64,000 nucleotides of DNA. It comes from Pseudomonas vanderleydeniana (GTDB taxonomy: Bacteria; Pseudomonadota; Gammaproteobacteria; Pseudomonadales; Pseudomonadaceae). The notes below the pieces were generated by a model. It had not been told where the DNA came from. It worked only from the letters and a program-made list of their open reading frames with translations, and did not search any database. Of the stretch, positions 1-10,315 are shown piece by piece. The stretch lies in NCBI RefSeq assembly GCF_014268755.2, contig NZ_CP077093.1, positions 1,414,001 to 1,478,000 on the forward strand. Direction: 5' to 3'. Position numbers and translations under genes: made by a program. The stretch's first letter is position 1. Every line of letters starts with the position of its first letter.

Positions 1-31
1 AGTTGACTTAAATACTCGGGAATCGCATACT
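1..31 (+). promoter_or_regulatory. isc operon promoter with type 1 IscR site
   Basis: A -35 box TTGACT (3-8) lies 17 bp from a -10 box CATACT (26-31). The segment from the window edge to about 24 (TTGACTTAAATACTCGGGAAT) matches the known type 1 IscR operator pattern, in which holo-IscR represses its own operon by covering the -35 region. The left edge of the site is cut by the window start. The match was made by eye; binding is inferred from the family. Confidence 0.75.
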
Positions 32-64
32 CGTACCCATTCCGTAACTCCGTGGTAATTGTCC

Positions 65-556
65 ATGCGACTGACTACAAAAGGCCGATACGCCGTGACC
101 GCCATGCTTGACCTGGCGTTGCACGCGCAACACGGGCCGGTGTCCCTGGCCGATATCTCCGAGCGCCAAGGCATCTCCCTGTCCTACCTCGAACAGCTGT
201 TCGCCAAGCTGCGCCGCAGCAACCTGGTTTCCAGTGTTCGTGGTCCAGGTGGCGGCTATCAGCTGTCGCGTGACATGCAGGGGATCCAGGTCGCCCAGGT
301 GATCGATGCAGTGAATGAATCGGTCGATGCCACCAAATGCCAGGGGCTGGGTGATTGCCATTCCGGCGACACCTGCCTGACCCACCACCTGTGGTGCGAC
401 CTCAGCCTGCAGATCCACGAGTTTCTCAGTGGCATCAGCCTGGCCGACCTTGTCACTCGCCGTGAAGTGCAAGAGGTTGCCCTGCGTCAGGACCAGCGCC
501 GCTGTAATGGCAAGGCGCCGCGCCTGGATAAGATCGAAGCGTCCGCCGTCGAATGA
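65..556 (+). CDS. iscR: Fe-S cluster-responsive regulator IscR
   Basis: Rrf2-family transcription factor of 163 aa that senses Fe-S status through a [2Fe-2S] cluster and controls the isc operon. The N-terminal winged helix covers about residues 1-80. The ligands C92, C98, C104 and H107 are all present at the same numbers as in E. coli IscR. The ATG at 65 gives the canonical [11 protein letters not shown] start; an in-frame TTG at 59 would add only two residues. It is the first gene of iscRSUA-hscBA-fdx-iscX, and its own target promoter lies directly upstream. Confidence 0.97.
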   Translation: MRLTTKGRYAVTAMLDLALHAQHGPVSLADISERQGISLSYLEQLFAKLRRSNLVSSVRGPGGGYQLSRDMQGIQVAQVIDAVNESVDATKCQGLGDCHSGDTCLTHHLWCDLSLQIHEFLSGISLADLVTRREVQEVALRQDQRRCNGKAPRLDKIEASAVE

Positions 557-606
557 CAGCCAAAGAGCCAGCGGTGCGCCAGCCAGCCTGATTTAGGAGA
601 AAGTCC

Positions 607-1821
607 ATGAAATTGCCGATTTACCTTGATTACTCAGCGACCACTCCGGTTGATCCGCGTGTCGCGCAAAAGATGAGTGAATGCCTGCTGGTCGACGGGA
701 ACTTCGGTAACCCGGCCTCGCGTTCCCACGTGTTCGGCTGGAAAGCCGAGGAGTCCGTGGAGAATGCCCGCCGCCAGGTCGCCGACCTGGTCAACGCCGA
801 CCCGCGTGAAATCGTCTGGACTTCCGGTGCCACCGAGTCCGACAACCTGGCGATCAAGGGTGTTGCGCATTTCTACCACACCAAGGGCAAGCACCTGATC
901 ACCAGCAAGATCGAGCACAAGGCGGTTCTCGACACCACGCGCCAGCTGGAACGTGAAGGTTTCGAGGTCACCTACATCGAGCCAGGTGAAGACGGCCTGA
1001 TCACGCCGGCCATGGTTGAAGCCGCGCTGCGTGAAGACACCATCCTGGTGTCGGTGATGCACGTGAACAACGAAATCGGTACCGTCAACGACATCGCCGC
1101 GATTGGCGAGCTGACCCGCTCGCGCGGCGTGCTGTTCCACGTTGACGCTGCCCAGTCGACCGGCAAGGTCGAGATCGACCTGCAGAAGCTCAAGGTCGAC
1201 CTGATGTCCTTCTCCGCCCACAAGACCTACGGTCCCAAAGGCATCGGCGCGCTGTACGTCAGCCGCAAGCCGCGTGTACGCCTGGAAGCCACCATGCACG
1301 GTGGCGGTCACGAGCGCGGCATGCGTTCCGGTACCCTGGCGACCCACCAGATCGTCGGCATGGGTGAAGCCTTCCGCGTGGCCAAGGAAGACATGGCTGC
1401 CGAGAACGTGCGGATCAAGGCCCTGAGCGACCGTTTCTTCAAGCAGGTCGAGCACCTGGAAGAGCTGTACGTCAACGGCAGCATGACCGCCCGCGTACCG
1501 CACAACCTGAACCTGAGCTTCAACTATGTCGAAGGCGAGTCGCTGATCATGGCGCTCAAGGACCTGGCGGTTTCCTCCGGTTCGGCCTGCACCTCGGCTT
1601 CGCTGGAACCTTCGTACGTACTGCGTGCCCTGGGCCGCAACGACGAGCTGGCGCACAGCTCGATCCGTTTCACCTTCGGCCGCTTCACCACCGAGGAAGA
1701 AATCGACTACGCCGCGCAGAAAGTCTGCGAGGCCGTGACCAAGCTGCGTGCCCTGTCGCCACTGTGGGACATGTTCAAGGATGGCGTCGATATCTCGAAG
1801 ATCGAGTGGGCGGCACACTAA
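607..1821 (+). CDS. iscS: cysteine desulfurase IscS
   Basis: PLP-dependent class V aminotransferase-fold enzyme that removes sulfur from L-cysteine and passes it as persulfide to IscU and to tRNA thiolation enzymes. Its 404 aa equal the E. coli length. The PLP lysine is in [12 protein letters not shown] (about K206) and the catalytic cysteine in [13 protein letters not shown] (about C328). AGGAGA stands six bases before the ATG. It follows iscR by 50 bp and precedes iscU by 101 bp, the longest gap inside the operon. Confidence 0.98.
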   Translation: MKLPIYLDYSATTPVDPRVAQKMSECLLVDGNFGNPASRSHVFGWKAEESVENARRQVADLVNADPREIVWTSGATESDNLAIKGVAHFYHTKGKHLITSKIEHKAVLDTTRQLEREGFEVTYIEPGEDGLITPAMVEAALREDTILVSVMHVNNEIGTVNDIAAIGELTRSRGVLFHVDAAQSTGKVEIDLQKLKVDLMSFSAHKTYGPKGIGALYVSRKPRVRLEATMHGGGHERGMRSGTLATHQIVGMGEAFRVAKEDMAAENVRIKALSDRFFKQVEHLEELYVNGSMTARVPHNLNLSFNYVEGESLIMALKDLAVSSGSACTSASLEPSYVLRALGRNDELAHSSIRFTFGRFTTEEEIDYAAQKVCEAVTKLRALSPLWDMFKDGVDISKIEWAAH

Positions 1822-1922
1822 ACAAAGAAGCCGCCACATACAGATCCTGTAGCGACGCGGCAAATGATGTCTGGCGTAGCTGCAGGGTCGAGAGCGGCCC
1901 TGATGAGTGAGGAATAAGTACC

Positions 1923-2309
1923 ATGGCTTATAGTGAAAAGGTCATCGACCACTACGAAAACCCGCGTAACGTCGGCAAGATGAATGCCGAGGATCCGGAT
2001 GTCGGTACCGGCATGGTCGGCGCCCCGGCGTGCGGTGACGTGATGCGTCTGCAGATCAAGGTCAACGAGCAGGGCATCATCGAAGACGCCAAGTTCAAGA
2101 CCTACGGCTGCGGTTCGGCCATCGCCTCCAGCTCCCTGGCTACCGAGTGGATGAAGGGCAAGACTCTGGATGAAGCAGAGACCATCAAGAACACTCAGCT
2201 GGCCGAAGAACTGGCCCTGCCGCCAGTGAAGATCCACTGCTCCGTGCTCGCCGAAGACGCCATCAAGGCCGCTGTTCGCGACTACAAGCAGAAGAAAGGC
2301 CTGATCTGA
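1923..2309 (+). CDS. iscU: Fe-S cluster scaffold protein IscU
   Basis: Scaffold of 128 aa on which [2Fe-2S] clusters are built from IscS-derived sulfur. The three assembly cysteines C37, C63 and C106 and the LPPVK motif (99-103), recognised by the chaperone HscA, are all present. GAGGAATAAGTACC gives a good ribosome binding site. The gene lies between iscS and iscA, in the standard order. Confidence 0.98.
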   Translation: MAYSEKVIDHYENPRNVGKMNAEDPDVGTGMVGAPACGDVMRLQIKVNEQGIIEDAKFKTYGCGSAIASSSLATEWMKGKTLDEAETIKNTQLAEELALPPVKIHCSVLAEDAIKAAVRDYKQKKGLI

Positions 2310-2354
2310 CCGATCCGGCGTTGAAGATTTGAGCGAAAAGCTAAGGAGTCCCCG

Positions 2355-2678
2355 ATGGCTATCAGCATGACAGAAGCGGCTGCCCGACACGTGCGACGCT
2401 CCCTCGACGGGCGCGGCAAGGGTGAGGGTATTCGCCTGGGCGTTCGTACCACAGGCTGCTCCGGCCTTGCCTACGTGCTGGAGTTCGTCGACGAGGTGGT
2501 GGCGGAGGATCAGGTGTTCGAGAGTCACGGCGAGAAAGTGATCATCGACCCGAAAAGCCTGGCCTACCTCGATGGCACCGAGCTGGATTTCGTCAAGGAA
2601 GGGTTGAACGAAGGCTTCAAGTTCAACAACCCCAACGTGCGCGGTGAGTGTGGCTGCGGCGAAAGCTTCAACGTCTGA
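2355..2678 (+). CDS. iscA: A-type Fe-S carrier IscA
   Basis: HesB/IscA-family carrier of 107 aa that delivers iron or clusters to apo-proteins. The conserved cysteines C35 (TTGCSGLAY) and C99/C101 (ECGCGESF) are visible. The AAGGAG ribosome binding site is eight bases upstream of the ATG. The stop codon lies eight bases before the GTG start of hscB, which suggests translational coupling. Confidence 0.97.
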   Translation: MAISMTEAAARHVRRSLDGRGKGEGIRLGVRTTGCSGLAYVLEFVDEVVAEDQVFESHGEKVIIDPKSLAYLDGTELDFVKEGLNEGFKFNNPNVRGECGCGESFNV

Positions 2679-2686
2679 GGCTATTC

Positions 2687-3208
2687 GTGGGTACTCCTTG
2701 TCATTTCGCCTTGTTCGAGCTGCAACCTGGCTTCACGCTGGACCTCGATCAGTTGGCCGCGCGCTATCGCGAGTTGGCGCGCGCCGTTCATCCGGACCGT
2801 TTCGCCGATGCTTCCGAGCGTGAGCAGCGCCTGGCGCTCGAGCGTTCGGCCAGCCTCAACGAGGCCTACCAGACCCTCAAGAGCCCGCCCAAGCGCGCGC
2901 GCTACCTGCTGGCTATGAATGGCGGCGAGCTGCCGGTGGAAGTCACCGTGCACGATCCCGATTTCCTCATGCAGCAGATGCAGTGGCGTGAGGAGCTCGA
3001 GGACCTGCAGGACGATGCCGACCTGCCGGGCATTGCCGCCTTCAAGCGGCGCCTGAAGGCGGCCCAGGATGAGTTGAACGAAAGCTTCGCAGCTTGCTGG
3101 AACGATGCCGCGCAACGCGAACGGGCCGAGCGCCTGATGCGGCGCATGCAGTTCCTCGACAAGCTCACCTACGAAGTGCGCCAGCTAGAAGAGCGCCTCG
3201 ACGATTAA
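2687..3208 (+). CDS. hscB: J-domain co-chaperone HscB
   Basis: Co-chaperone of 173 aa that brings IscU to HscA and stimulates its ATPase. The N-terminal J domain carries the HPD motif at 35-37; the C-terminal helical domain (about 90-173) is the IscU-binding part. The GTG at 2687 is chosen because it gives the family start [10 protein letters not shown]. An in-frame ATG at 2648 would add 13 residues overlapping iscA and unlike the family. Confidence 0.95.
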   Translation: MGTPCHFALFELQPGFTLDLDQLAARYRELARAVHPDRFADASEREQRLALERSASLNEAYQTLKSPPKRARYLLAMNGGELPVEVTVHDPDFLMQQMQWREELEDLQDDADLPGIAAFKRRLKAAQDELNESFAACWNDAAQRERAERLMRRMQFLDKLTYEVRQLEERLDD

Positions 3209-3253
3209 CCCCGTGCTGCCGCACGCCTGATATTCAGATAAGTCCAGATAACC

Positions 3254-5116
3254 ATGGCCCTACTGCAGATCGCCGAACCAGGCCAAAGCCCACAGCCGCA
3301 CCAGCGTCGTCTGGCGGTGGGGATTGACCTGGGTACCACCAATTCGCTGGTCGCTGCATTGCGCAGTGGCCTTTCCGAGCCCCTGGCCGATGCCGATGGG
3401 CAGGTGATCCTGCCGTCCGCGGTGCGCTATCACGCCGATCGCGTCGAGGTCGGGCAGTCGGCTCGTCTGGCGGCCTCCAGTGATCCGCTCAACACCGTGC
3501 TGTCGGTCAAGCGCCTGATGGGGCGTGGCCTGTCGGACGTCAAGCAGTTGGGCGAGCAACTGCCCTATCGCTTCGTCGGTGGCGAGTCGCACATGCCGTT
3601 CATCGACACTGTGCAAGGTCCCAAGAGCCCGGTGGAAGTCTCTGCCGATATCCTGCGGGTGCTGCGTCAGCGTGCCGAAGCGACCCTGGGTGGCGAGCTG
3701 GTCGGGGCGGTGATCACCGTGCCGGCCTATTTCGATGACGCCCAGCGCCAGGCGACCAAGGATGCCGCGCGTCTGGCGGGCCTGAATGTCCTGCGCCTGC
3801 TCAACGAACCGACCGCCGCGGCGGTGGCCTATGGCCTGGACCAGCACGCCGAGGGCGTGGTGGCCATCTATGACCTGGGCGGTGGCACCTTTGATATCTC
3901 CATCCTGCGCCTGACCGGCGGGGTGTTCGAGGTCCTGGCCACCGGTGGCGACAGCGCCCTGGGTGGTGATGACTTCGACCATGCGATTGCCGGCTGGATC
4001 ATCGAGCAGGCCGGCTTGTCGGTTGACCTCGATCCGGGCGCGCAGCGCAGCCTGTTGCAGGCCGCTTGTGCCGCCAAGGAAGCGCTGACCGACGCTGCTG
4101 CTGTCGAGGTCGCCTACGGCGACTGGCGCGCGCAGTTGACTCGCGAAACCTTCGACGGGCTGATCGAACCGATGATCGCCCGCAGTCTCAAGGCCTGCCG
4201 CCGCGCCGTGCGCGACTCGAACGTCGAGCTGGAAGACGTGCATGCCGTGGTCATGGTCGGTGGTTCGACCCGTGTTCCGCGTGTTCGCGAAGCGGTGGCC
4301 GAGATGTTCGGGCGTCAGCCGCTGACCGAGATCGACCCGGATCAGGTGGTGGCCATTGGTGCCGCGATCCAGGCCGATACCCTGGCTGGCAACAAGCGTG
4401 ACGGTGGCGAGCTGTTGCTGCTGGACGTCATCCCGCTGTCCTTGGGGCTTGAGACCATGGGCGGCCTGATGGAAAAGGTGATCCCGCGCAACACCACGAT
4501 TCCCGTGGCTCGCGGCCAGGACTTCACCACTTACAAAGACGGCCAGACGGCCATGGCGATTCACGTGCTGCAAGGCGAGCGTGAATTGATCAGTGACTGC
4601 CGCTCGCTGGCGCGCTTCGAACTGCGTGGCATTCCGGCGATGGTTGCCGGCGCGGCGAAGATCCGCGTGACCTTCCAGGTCGATGCCGATGGCCTGCTCA
4701 GTGTCTCCGCCCGTGAACTGGGTTCGGGTGTCGAGGCCAGCATCCAGGTCAAGCCGTCCTACGGCCTGACCGATGGTGAAATCGCCCGGATGCTCAAGGA
4801 TTCGTTCCAGTATGCCGGTGACGACAAGGTCGCCCGCGTGCTGCGCGAGCAGCAGGTCGATGCCCAGCGCCTGATCGAGGCGGTGCAGGGTGCGCTGGAA
4901 GTGGATGGCGAGCGCCTGCTCGACGCCGAGGAGCGCCTGGTCATCGAGCTGCAGGTAGAGGAACTGAGCGAACTGATAAAAGGGACCGATGGCCATGCCA
5001 TCGAGCAGCAGACCAAGCGTCTGTCGCAAGTGACCGATGCCTTTGCGGCCCGCCGCCTGGATTCGACGGTGAAAGCCGCGCTGGCCGGACGCAACCTGAA
5101 CGAGATTGAGGAATAA
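3254..5116 (+). CDS. hscA: Hsp70-type chaperone HscA
   Basis: Specialised Hsp70 of 620 aa that, with HscB, drives release of the Fe-S cluster from IscU by binding its LPPVK motif. The ATPase domain starts with [12 protein letters not shown] near residue 24 and contains the second phosphate motif [10 protein letters not shown]; the substrate-binding domain and helical lid follow from about residue 390. The stop is two bases before the fdx start, so the two are probably translated together. Confidence 0.97.
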   Translation: MALLQIAEPGQSPQPHQRRLAVGIDLGTTNSLVAALRSGLSEPLADADGQVILPSAVRYHADRVEVGQSARLAASSDPLNTVLSVKRLMGRGLSDVKQLGEQLPYRFVGGESHMPFIDTVQGPKSPVEVSADILRVLRQRAEATLGGELVGAVITVPAYFDDAQRQATKDAARLAGLNVLRLLNEPTAAAVAYGLDQHAEGVVAIYDLGGGTFDISILRLTGGVFEVLATGGDSALGGDDFDHAIAGWIIEQAGLSVDLDPGAQRSLLQAACAAKEALTDAAAVEVAYGDWRAQLTRETFDGLIEPMIARSLKACRRAVRDSNVELEDVHAVVMVGGSTRVPRVREAVAEMFGRQPLTEIDPDQVVAIGAAIQADTLAGNKRDGGELLLLDVIPLSLGLETMGGLMEKVIPRNTTIPVARGQDFTTYKDGQTAMAIHVLQGERELISDCRSLARFELRGIPAMVAGAAKIRVTFQVDADGLLSVSARELGSGVEASIQVKPSYGLTDGEIARMLKDSFQYAGDDKVARVLREQQVDAQRLIEAVQGALEVDGERLLDAEERLVIELQVEELSELIKGTDGHAIEQQTKRLSQVTDAFAARRLDSTVKAALAGRNLNEIEE

Positions 5117-5118
5117 CG

Positions 5119-5460
5119 ATGCCACAGGTCATTTTCCTGCCCCATGAAAAGTTTTGCCCGGATGGCATGGTGGTCGAGGCCGAGCCCGGTACTTCCATCC
5201 TCGATCTGGCCCATGAGCATCACATCGAGATGGAAAGTGCCTGTGGTGGCGTCTGCGCCTGCACCACCTGCCACTGCATCATCCGTGAGGGCTTCGACTC
5301 GCTGGAGGAGGCCGACGAGCTGGAAGAGGATTTCCTCGATCGCGCCTGGGGGCTGGAAGCGCAGTCCCGCCTGGCTTGCCAGGCGATCGTCGGCACCGAG
5401 GACCTGACGGTCGAGATTCCCAAGTATTCGCTCAACCACGCCGCTGAAGCGCCGCACTGA
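5119..5460 (+). CDS. fdx: isc-type [2Fe-2S] ferredoxin
   Basis: Adrenodoxin-like ferredoxin of 113 aa that supplies electrons for cluster assembly on IscU. The ligands C42, C48 and C51 are seen in ACGGVCACTTCHC and the fourth in SRLACQAIVG (about C87). It follows hscA with a two-base gap and precedes iscX by 26 bp. Confidence 0.97.
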   Translation: MPQVIFLPHEKFCPDGMVVEAEPGTSILDLAHEHHIEMESACGGVCACTTCHCIIREGFDSLEEADELEEDFLDRAWGLEAQSRLACQAIVGTEDLTVEIPKYSLNHAAEAPH

Positions 5461-5486
5461 GTCAAGGAACCATTCGAGGAGCGACC

Positions 5487-5687
5487 ATGAGCCTGAAGTG
5501 GACGGATGTGCTGGAAATCGCCATCCAACTGGCTGAAAGCAAGCCGGAAATCGACCCGATTTCGGTCAATTTCGTCGATCTGCGCAAGTGGGTCATGGAG
5601 TTGCCGGAGTTCGACGACAAGCCGGAACATTGTGGCGAGAAGGTCCTGGAGGCCATCCAGGCCCACTGGATCGAAGAACGCGACTGA
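5487..5687 (+). CDS. iscX: Fe-S assembly protein IscX
   Basis: Small acidic protein (66 aa) of the IscX/YfhJ family that binds IscS and iron and modulates the rate of cluster assembly. It has the typical WTDVLEIA start and DLRKWVMELPEF core. A GAGGAGCGACC ribosome binding site precedes the ATG. It is the last gene of the isc operon; a terminator-like hairpin follows 45 bp later. Confidence 0.95.
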   Translation: MSLKWTDVLEIAIQLAESKPEIDPISVNFVDLRKWVMELPEFDDKPEHCGEKVLEAIQAHWIEERD

Positions 5688-5732
5688 TCCGGCGGTAAGA
5701 TCAAGCAATACCCGAGTTAGGCAATACCCAAG

Positions 5733-5763
5733 AACCCGCGTATAATTCGCGGGTTTAATTTTT
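5733..5763 (+). terminator. isc terminator-like hairpin carrying the ndk -10 box
   Basis: Eight-base-pair stem AACCCGCG (5733-5740) / CGCGGGTT (5748-5755) followed by TAATTTTT, the form of an intrinsic terminator for the isc operon. The seven-base loop is TATAATT, so a perfect -10 hexamer (5741-5746) sits inside it, 46 bp before ndk. No good -35 box is seen at 16-18 bp. Both roles are inferred from sequence. Confidence 0.6.
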
Positions 5764-5791
5764 CGCAAATTATCGTTTCTGGAGTTACACC

Positions 5792-6217
5792 ATGGCTGTT
5801 CAACGCACTTTCTCCATCATCAAGCCTGACGCTGTTGCAAAAAACGTCATCGGTGAGATCACCACCCGTTTCGAAAAAGCCGGCCTGCGCGTTGTCGCTT
5901 CGAAACTGAAGCAACTGTCCAAGGCCGAAGCCGAAGGCTTCTACGCCGAGCACAGCGCTCGTGGTTTCTTCGCTGACCTGGTTGCCTTCATGACTTCCGG
6001 TCCGGTTGTCGTCCAGGTTCTGGAAGGTGAAAACGCCATCGTTCGCAACCGCGAGCTGATGGGCGCTACCAACCCTAAAGAAGCTGCTCCAGGCACCATC
6101 CGTGCCGACTTCGCTGAATCCATCGACGCCAACGCCGTTCACGGTTCGGACTCCGAAGCCGCTGCTGCTCGCGAAATCGCTTACTTCTTCGCTGCTACTG
6201 AAGTAACCACTCGCTAA
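5792..6217 (+). CDS. ndk: nucleoside diphosphate kinase
   Basis: Enzyme of 141 aa that moves the gamma phosphate between nucleoside triphosphates and diphosphates through a phosphohistidine. The family start [18 protein letters not shown] and the catalytic region NAVHGSDS near residue 117 are intact. It stands between the isc operon and rlmN (28 bp gap) and probably has its own promoter in the hairpin just upstream. Codon use is strongly biased, as in highly expressed genes. Confidence 0.98.
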   Translation: MAVQRTFSIIKPDAVAKNVIGEITTRFEKAGLRVVASKLKQLSKAEAEGFYAEHSARGFFADLVAFMTSGPVVVQVLEGENAIVRNRELMGATNPKEAAPGTIRADFAESIDANAVHGSDSEAAAAREIAYFFAATEVTTR

Positions 6218-6245
6218 GCCACGGCTGACGAGTGAAGGTGAATCC

Positions 6246-7394
6246 ATGACTACATCTGCTGTGAAAACCAACCTGCTGGGGCTGACCCAGCCGGAAATGG
6301 AGAAATTCTTCGACTCGATCGGGGAGAAGCGTTTCCGTGCCGGCCAGGTAATGAAGTGGATTCACCACTTTGGCGTCGACGACTTCGACGCCATGACGAA
6401 CGTCAGCAAGGCCTTGCGCGAAAAGCTCAAGGCCGTTGCCGAGGTTCGCGGTCCCGAAATCGTCAGCGAGGACATTTCCAGCGACGGCACCCGCAAGTGG
6501 GTGGTGCGCGTGGCGTCCGGCAGCTGTGTCGAGACCGTCTACATTCCCCAGGGCAAGCGCGGCACCTTGTGCGTTTCGTCCCAGGCAGGCTGTGCCCTGG
6601 ACTGCAGTTTCTGCTCCACCGGCAAGCAAGGCTTCAACAGCAACCTCACCGCCGCCGAAGTGATCGGCCAGGTGTGGATTGCCAATAAATCCTTTGGCAG
6701 CATTCCGGCCTCCATCGACCGCGCCATCACCAACGTGGTGATGATGGGCATGGGCGAACCGCTGCTGAACTTCGACAACGTCATCGCTGCCATGCGCCTG
6801 ATGATGGACGACCTGGGCTACGGCATCTCCAAGCGCCGCGTGACCCTGTCGACCTCCGGCGTGGTACCGATGATCGACGTGCTGGCCGAGCACATCGACG
6901 TCTCCCTGGCGTTGTCGCTGCACGCCCCGAACGACGCACTGCGCAACCAGCTGGTACCGATCAACAAGAAGTACCCGCTCAAGATGCTGCTCGAGTCGTG
7001 CCGTCGCTACATGGACACCCTGGGCGAGAAACGTGTCCTGACCGTCGAGTACACCCTGCTCAAGGATGTGAACGACCAGGTCGAGCATGCGGTCGAGATG
7101 ATCGAGCTGCTCAAGGACACGCCGTGCAAGATCAACCTGATCCCGTTCAACCCGTTCCCGCATTCGGGTTACGAGCGCCCGAGCAACAATGCGATCCGGC
7201 GCTTCCAGGACCTGCTGCACCAGGCCGGCTACAACGTCACGGTACGTACCACCCGTGGTGAGGACATCGATGCTGCCTGCGGGCAGTTGGTCGGGCAGGT
7301 GCTGGATCGCACCCGTCGCAGCGAACGTTATATCGCCGTGCGTGAACTGAGCGCCGATGCCGATATGCCCCGCAGCGCTTCGAGCCGAACCTGA
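6246..7394 (+). CDS. rlmN: 23S rRNA/tRNA adenine-C2 methyltransferase RlmN
   Basis: Radical-SAM enzyme of 382 aa that methylates C2 of A2503 in 23S rRNA and A37 of some tRNAs, supporting translation accuracy. The cluster motif CX3CX2C is seen in [14 protein letters not shown]. The SAM-binding [11 protein letters not shown] and a conserved C-terminal cysteine in DIDAACGQL follow. It is followed by pilF with a 23 bp gap. Confidence 0.97.
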   Translation: MTTSAVKTNLLGLTQPEMEKFFDSIGEKRFRAGQVMKWIHHFGVDDFDAMTNVSKALREKLKAVAEVRGPEIVSEDISSDGTRKWVVRVASGSCVETVYIPQGKRGTLCVSSQAGCALDCSFCSTGKQGFNSNLTAAEVIGQVWIANKSFGSIPASIDRAITNVVMMGMGEPLLNFDNVIAAMRLMMDDLGYGISKRRVTLSTSGVVPMIDVLAEHIDVSLALSLHAPNDALRNQLVPINKKYPLKMLLESCRRYMDTLGEKRVLTVEYTLLKDVNDQVEHAVEMIELLKDTPCKINLIPFNPFPHSGYERPSNNAIRRFQDLLHQAGYNVTVRTTRGEDIDAACGQLVGQVLDRTRRSERYIAVRELSADADMPRSASSRT

Positions 7395-7417
7395 GCTGAA
7401 GCTGAGAGAGGAACTCC

Positions 7418-8176
7418 ATGACCCTGCGCGTAGCGCTCCCCGTACTGTTCGCCGGCCTGTTGGCCGGCTGCGTTTCGACTGGCAATGTCGATCCGATGAG
7501 TACCGGCAAGGGGCGTGATGAGGCGCGCACGGCTTATGTGCAACTGGGGATCGGTTACCTGCAGCAGGGCCAGACCGAGCAGGCGAAGATCCCGCTGAAG
7601 AAGGCCCTGGAGCTCAACAGCTCCGATGCCGACGCCAACGCCGCCCTGGCGCTGGTGTTCCAGGCCGAAATGGAATGGGACCTGGCCGACCAGCATTTTC
7701 GCAAGGCGTTGTCCTCCCGTCCGAACGATGCGCGCATTCTCAACAACTACGGTGGCTTCCTGTACGAGCGCAAGCAGTACAAGCAGGCCTATGAGCGTTT
7801 CGAGCAGGCCGCCGCGGACAGCCTGTATCCCGAGCGTTCGCGGGTCTACGAGAACCTGGGCCTGACCGCCCTGGCCCTGGGGGATCGCGAGCTGGCCCGG
7901 CAGAACATGGACAAATCCCTGCGACTCAATCGCCAGCAGCCACGTGCATTGCTGGAAATGGCTGAGTTGTCTTACGAAGACAGGCATTATGTGCCCGCGC
8001 GCGACTACTACGAGCAGTTCAGCAAGCTCAGCGAGCAGAATGCCCGTAGTCTGTTGCTCGGTATCCGCCTGGCGAAGATTTACCAAGATCGCGACACGGT
8101 CGCCAGTTACGGCCTGCAATTAAAACGACTCTATCCCGGTACGCCGGAATATCAGCAATACCTGTCGGAGCAATGA
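7418..8176 (+). CDS. pilF: type IV pilus pilotin lipoprotein PilF
   Basis: Outer-membrane lipoprotein of 252 aa needed for localisation and multimerisation of the PilQ secretin. The lipobox LLAGC ends at C18, and most of the remainder is made of tetratricopeptide repeats (about residues 35-235). The stop overlaps the rodZ start (ATGA), so translation is coupled. The order rlmN-pilF-rodZ-ispG-hisS is standard for Pseudomonas. Confidence 0.95.
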   Translation: MTLRVALPVLFAGLLAGCVSTGNVDPMSTGKGRDEARTAYVQLGIGYLQQGQTEQAKIPLKKALELNSSDADANAALALVFQAEMEWDLADQHFRKALSSRPNDARILNNYGGFLYERKQYKQAYERFEQAAADSLYPERSRVYENLGLTALALGDRELARQNMDKSLRLNRQQPRALLEMAELSYEDRHYVPARDYYEQFSKLSEQNARSLLLGIRLAKIYQDRDTVASYGLQLKRLYPGTPEYQQYLSEQ

Positions 8177-9180
8177 TGAAAGCGGCGCATCCAGAAGTTG
8201 TAGCAGCCACTCGCGAAAATCCCGGTGAGACCCTGCGTCAGGCCCGCGAAAGCAATGGTTGGACGCTGGCCGAGGTGGCCCTGAAGCTCAACCTGACCAG
8301 CAGCTCCCTGAGCAACCTGGAGGCCGGCGCCTTCGACAAGCTGCCGGGGCATACCTTTGCCCGCGGTTACATCCGTGCCTACGCCAAGTTGCTGGGCATG
8401 GACCAGACCGTGCTGGTGCAGCAGTTCGACCTGTGCACCGGTACCGACTCACAGGGCAGTAATGTTCACGCCCTCGGTCGTATCGAGGAACCCGTGCGGG
8501 TTTCCCACACCATTTTGCGAATTGTCAGCTTGTTGCTGCTCATTGCCGTGATCGGTGGTGGCTTTGTCTGGTGGCAGGACCAGACCAGCCAGCGCACCAA
8601 GGACCAGGCGGCGATCAGCATGGAACATGTCGAAGTCGAAAGCGCCGACGGCACCACGCAGATTCATCCGATCGACGAGCCGGAAGACCAGGCTGTCGCG
8701 CAGAACCAATCCAATCCGGAGGCAGAGCCTGCCGCCCCTGCTGCTGAAGCCGCTGTTCCGGCCCCGGCTACCACCCCGGCTGCCCCTGCCGCCCAGGCCG
8801 TCGTGCCGGTGCCGCATGCGGCGCAATCGCTGGTGGTGCCACCGCAGCCGGCGCCAAGCCCGGTTTCGCCGGTGTCGCCAACTGCCCCGGTCAATGGCGC
8901 CCCGAGCGCCCCGGCCGCGACCAGCGCGCCGGTCGCTGGTGCCGGGCAGGTCCACGTGACCTTTATCGCCGATTGCTGGACCCAGGTCACCGACGGCGCT
9001 GGCAAGGTGCTGTTCAGCGGTCTCAAGCGCAAGGGCGACTCGCTCGAAGTCAGTGGCAAGCCACCGTTTGCGGTACGCCTGGGCTATGCCAAGGGCGCAC
9101 AGGTCAGCTACAACGGGCAGGCGGTCGATGTCGCCCCGTTCACCAGCGGCGAGACTGCTCGCCTGAAGCTAGGTCAATAA
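8173..9180 (+). CDS. rodZ: cell-shape/cytoskeleton protein RodZ
   Basis: Bitopic inner-membrane protein of 335 aa that links MreB filaments to the elongasome. The N-terminal helix-turn-helix domain (about 15-85) binds MreB. One membrane helix lies at about 113-135, followed by a periplasmic Ala/Pro-rich linker (about 175-255) and a C-terminal DUF4115 beta domain. Two overlapping ATG codons (8173 and 8176) are possible starts. The Pro/Ala linker is low complexity and is likely to vary between strains. Confidence 0.93.
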   Translation: MMKAAHPEVVAATRENPGETLRQARESNGWTLAEVALKLNLTSSSLSNLEAGAFDKLPGHTFARGYIRAYAKLLGMDQTVLVQQFDLCTGTDSQGSNVHALGRIEEPVRVSHTILRIVSLLLLIAVIGGGFVWWQDQTSQRTKDQAAISMEHVEVESADGTTQIHPIDEPEDQAVAQNQSNPEAEPAAPAAEAAVPAPATTPAAPAAQAVVPVPHAAQSLVVPPQPAPSPVSPVSPTAPVNGAPSAPAATSAPVAGAGQVHVTFIADCWTQVTDGAGKVLFSGLKRKGDSLEVSGKPPFAVRLGYAKGAQVSYNGQAVDVAPFTSGETARLKLGQ

Positions 9181-9183
9181 GTC

Positions 9184-10293
9184 ATGCACGGCGAATCACC
9201 AATCAAGCGTCGCGAATCGCGTAAAATCTGGGTCGGCTCGGTACCGGTAGGCGGCGATGCGCCTATCGCGGTGCAGAGCATGACCAACAGCGACACCAAC
9301 GATGTGGCGGCCACGGTCGCCCAGATCAACCGCCTGGAAGCGGCTGGCGTCGACATCGTCCGGGTGTCCGTACCGGACATGGATGCGGCCGAAGCCTTCG
9401 GCCGGATCAAGCAGCAGGTCAAGGTACCGCTGGTTGCCGATATCCACTTCGACTACAGGATCGCGCTGCGAGTGGCCGAGCTGGGCGTGGACTGCCTGCG
9501 CATCAACCCGGGCAACATCGGTCGTGAAGACCGGGTGCGCGCGGTGGTCGATGCCGCCCGCGACCGTGGCATCCCGATCCGTATCGGCGTCAACGCCGGC
9601 TCCCTGGAAAAGGATCTGCAGAAGAAGTACGGCGAGCCGACCCCGGCAGCGCTGGTAGAGTCCGCTCTGCGCCACGTGGAGCACCTGGAGCGCCTGAACT
9701 TCCAGGACTTCAAGGTCAGCGTGAAGGCTTCCGACGTGTTCATGGCGGTGGAAGCCTACCGCCTGCTGGCCAAGGAAATCGTCCAGCCGCTGCACCTGGG
9801 CATCACCGAAGCGGGCGGTTTGCGTTCGGGTACGGTGAAATCGGCGGTCGGCCTCGGTATGCTGCTGGCCGAAGGGATTGGCGATACTATTCGCATCTCG
9901 TTGGCGGCCGACCCGGTCGAGGAAGTGAAAGTCGGCTACGACATTCTCAAGTCCCTGCACCTGCGGTCCCGTGGGATCAACTTCATCGCCTGCCCGAGCT
10001 GCTCGCGGCAGAACTTCGATGTGGTCAAGACCATGAACGAGCTGGAAGGGCGCCTGGAGGACCTGCTGGTACCGCTGGATGTCGCGGTGATCGGCTGTGT
10101 GGTGAACGGTCCCGGTGAAGCCAAGGAGGCCCATGTCGGCCTGACCGGCGGCACCCCCAACCTGATCTACATCGACGGCAAGCCGTCGCAGAAACTGACG
10201 AATGACAACCTGGTGGATGAGCTGGAAAAGCTGATCCGGCAGAAGGCGGCCGAAAAGGTCGAAGCTGACGCGGCAGTCATCGCCCGCGGCTGA
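9184..10293 (+). CDS. ispG: 4-hydroxy-3-methylbut-2-enyl diphosphate synthase IspG
   Basis: [4Fe-4S] enzyme (369 aa) of the MEP isoprenoid pathway that converts MEcPP to HMBPP. A TIM-barrel domain is followed by the cluster domain with cysteines in [10 protein letters not shown] and [15 protein letters not shown]. It starts three bases after the rodZ stop. It needs clusters of the kind made by the isc genes upstream. Confidence 0.98.
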   Translation: MHGESPIKRRESRKIWVGSVPVGGDAPIAVQSMTNSDTNDVAATVAQINRLEAAGVDIVRVSVPDMDAAEAFGRIKQQVKVPLVADIHFDYRIALRVAELGVDCLRINPGNIGREDRVRAVVDAARDRGIPIRIGVNAGSLEKDLQKKYGEPTPAALVESALRHVEHLERLNFQDFKVSVKASDVFMAVEAYRLLAKEIVQPLHLGITEAGGLRSGTVKSAVGLGMLLAEGIGDTIRISLAADPVEEVKVGYDILKSLHLRSRGINFIACPSCSRQNFDVVKTMNELEGRLEDLLVPLDVAVIGCVVNGPGEAKEAHVGLTGGTPNLIYIDGKPSQKLTNDNLVDELEKLIRQKAAEKVEADAAVIARG

Positions 10294-10315
10294 TCGAAGA
10301 ATTTAAGGAATATCT

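Noticed and set aside
1864..1917. 17-codon ORF just before iscU (MMSGVAAG...)
   Set aside because: No ribosome binding site and ordinary composition; it is most likely chance, though it ends close to the iscU start.
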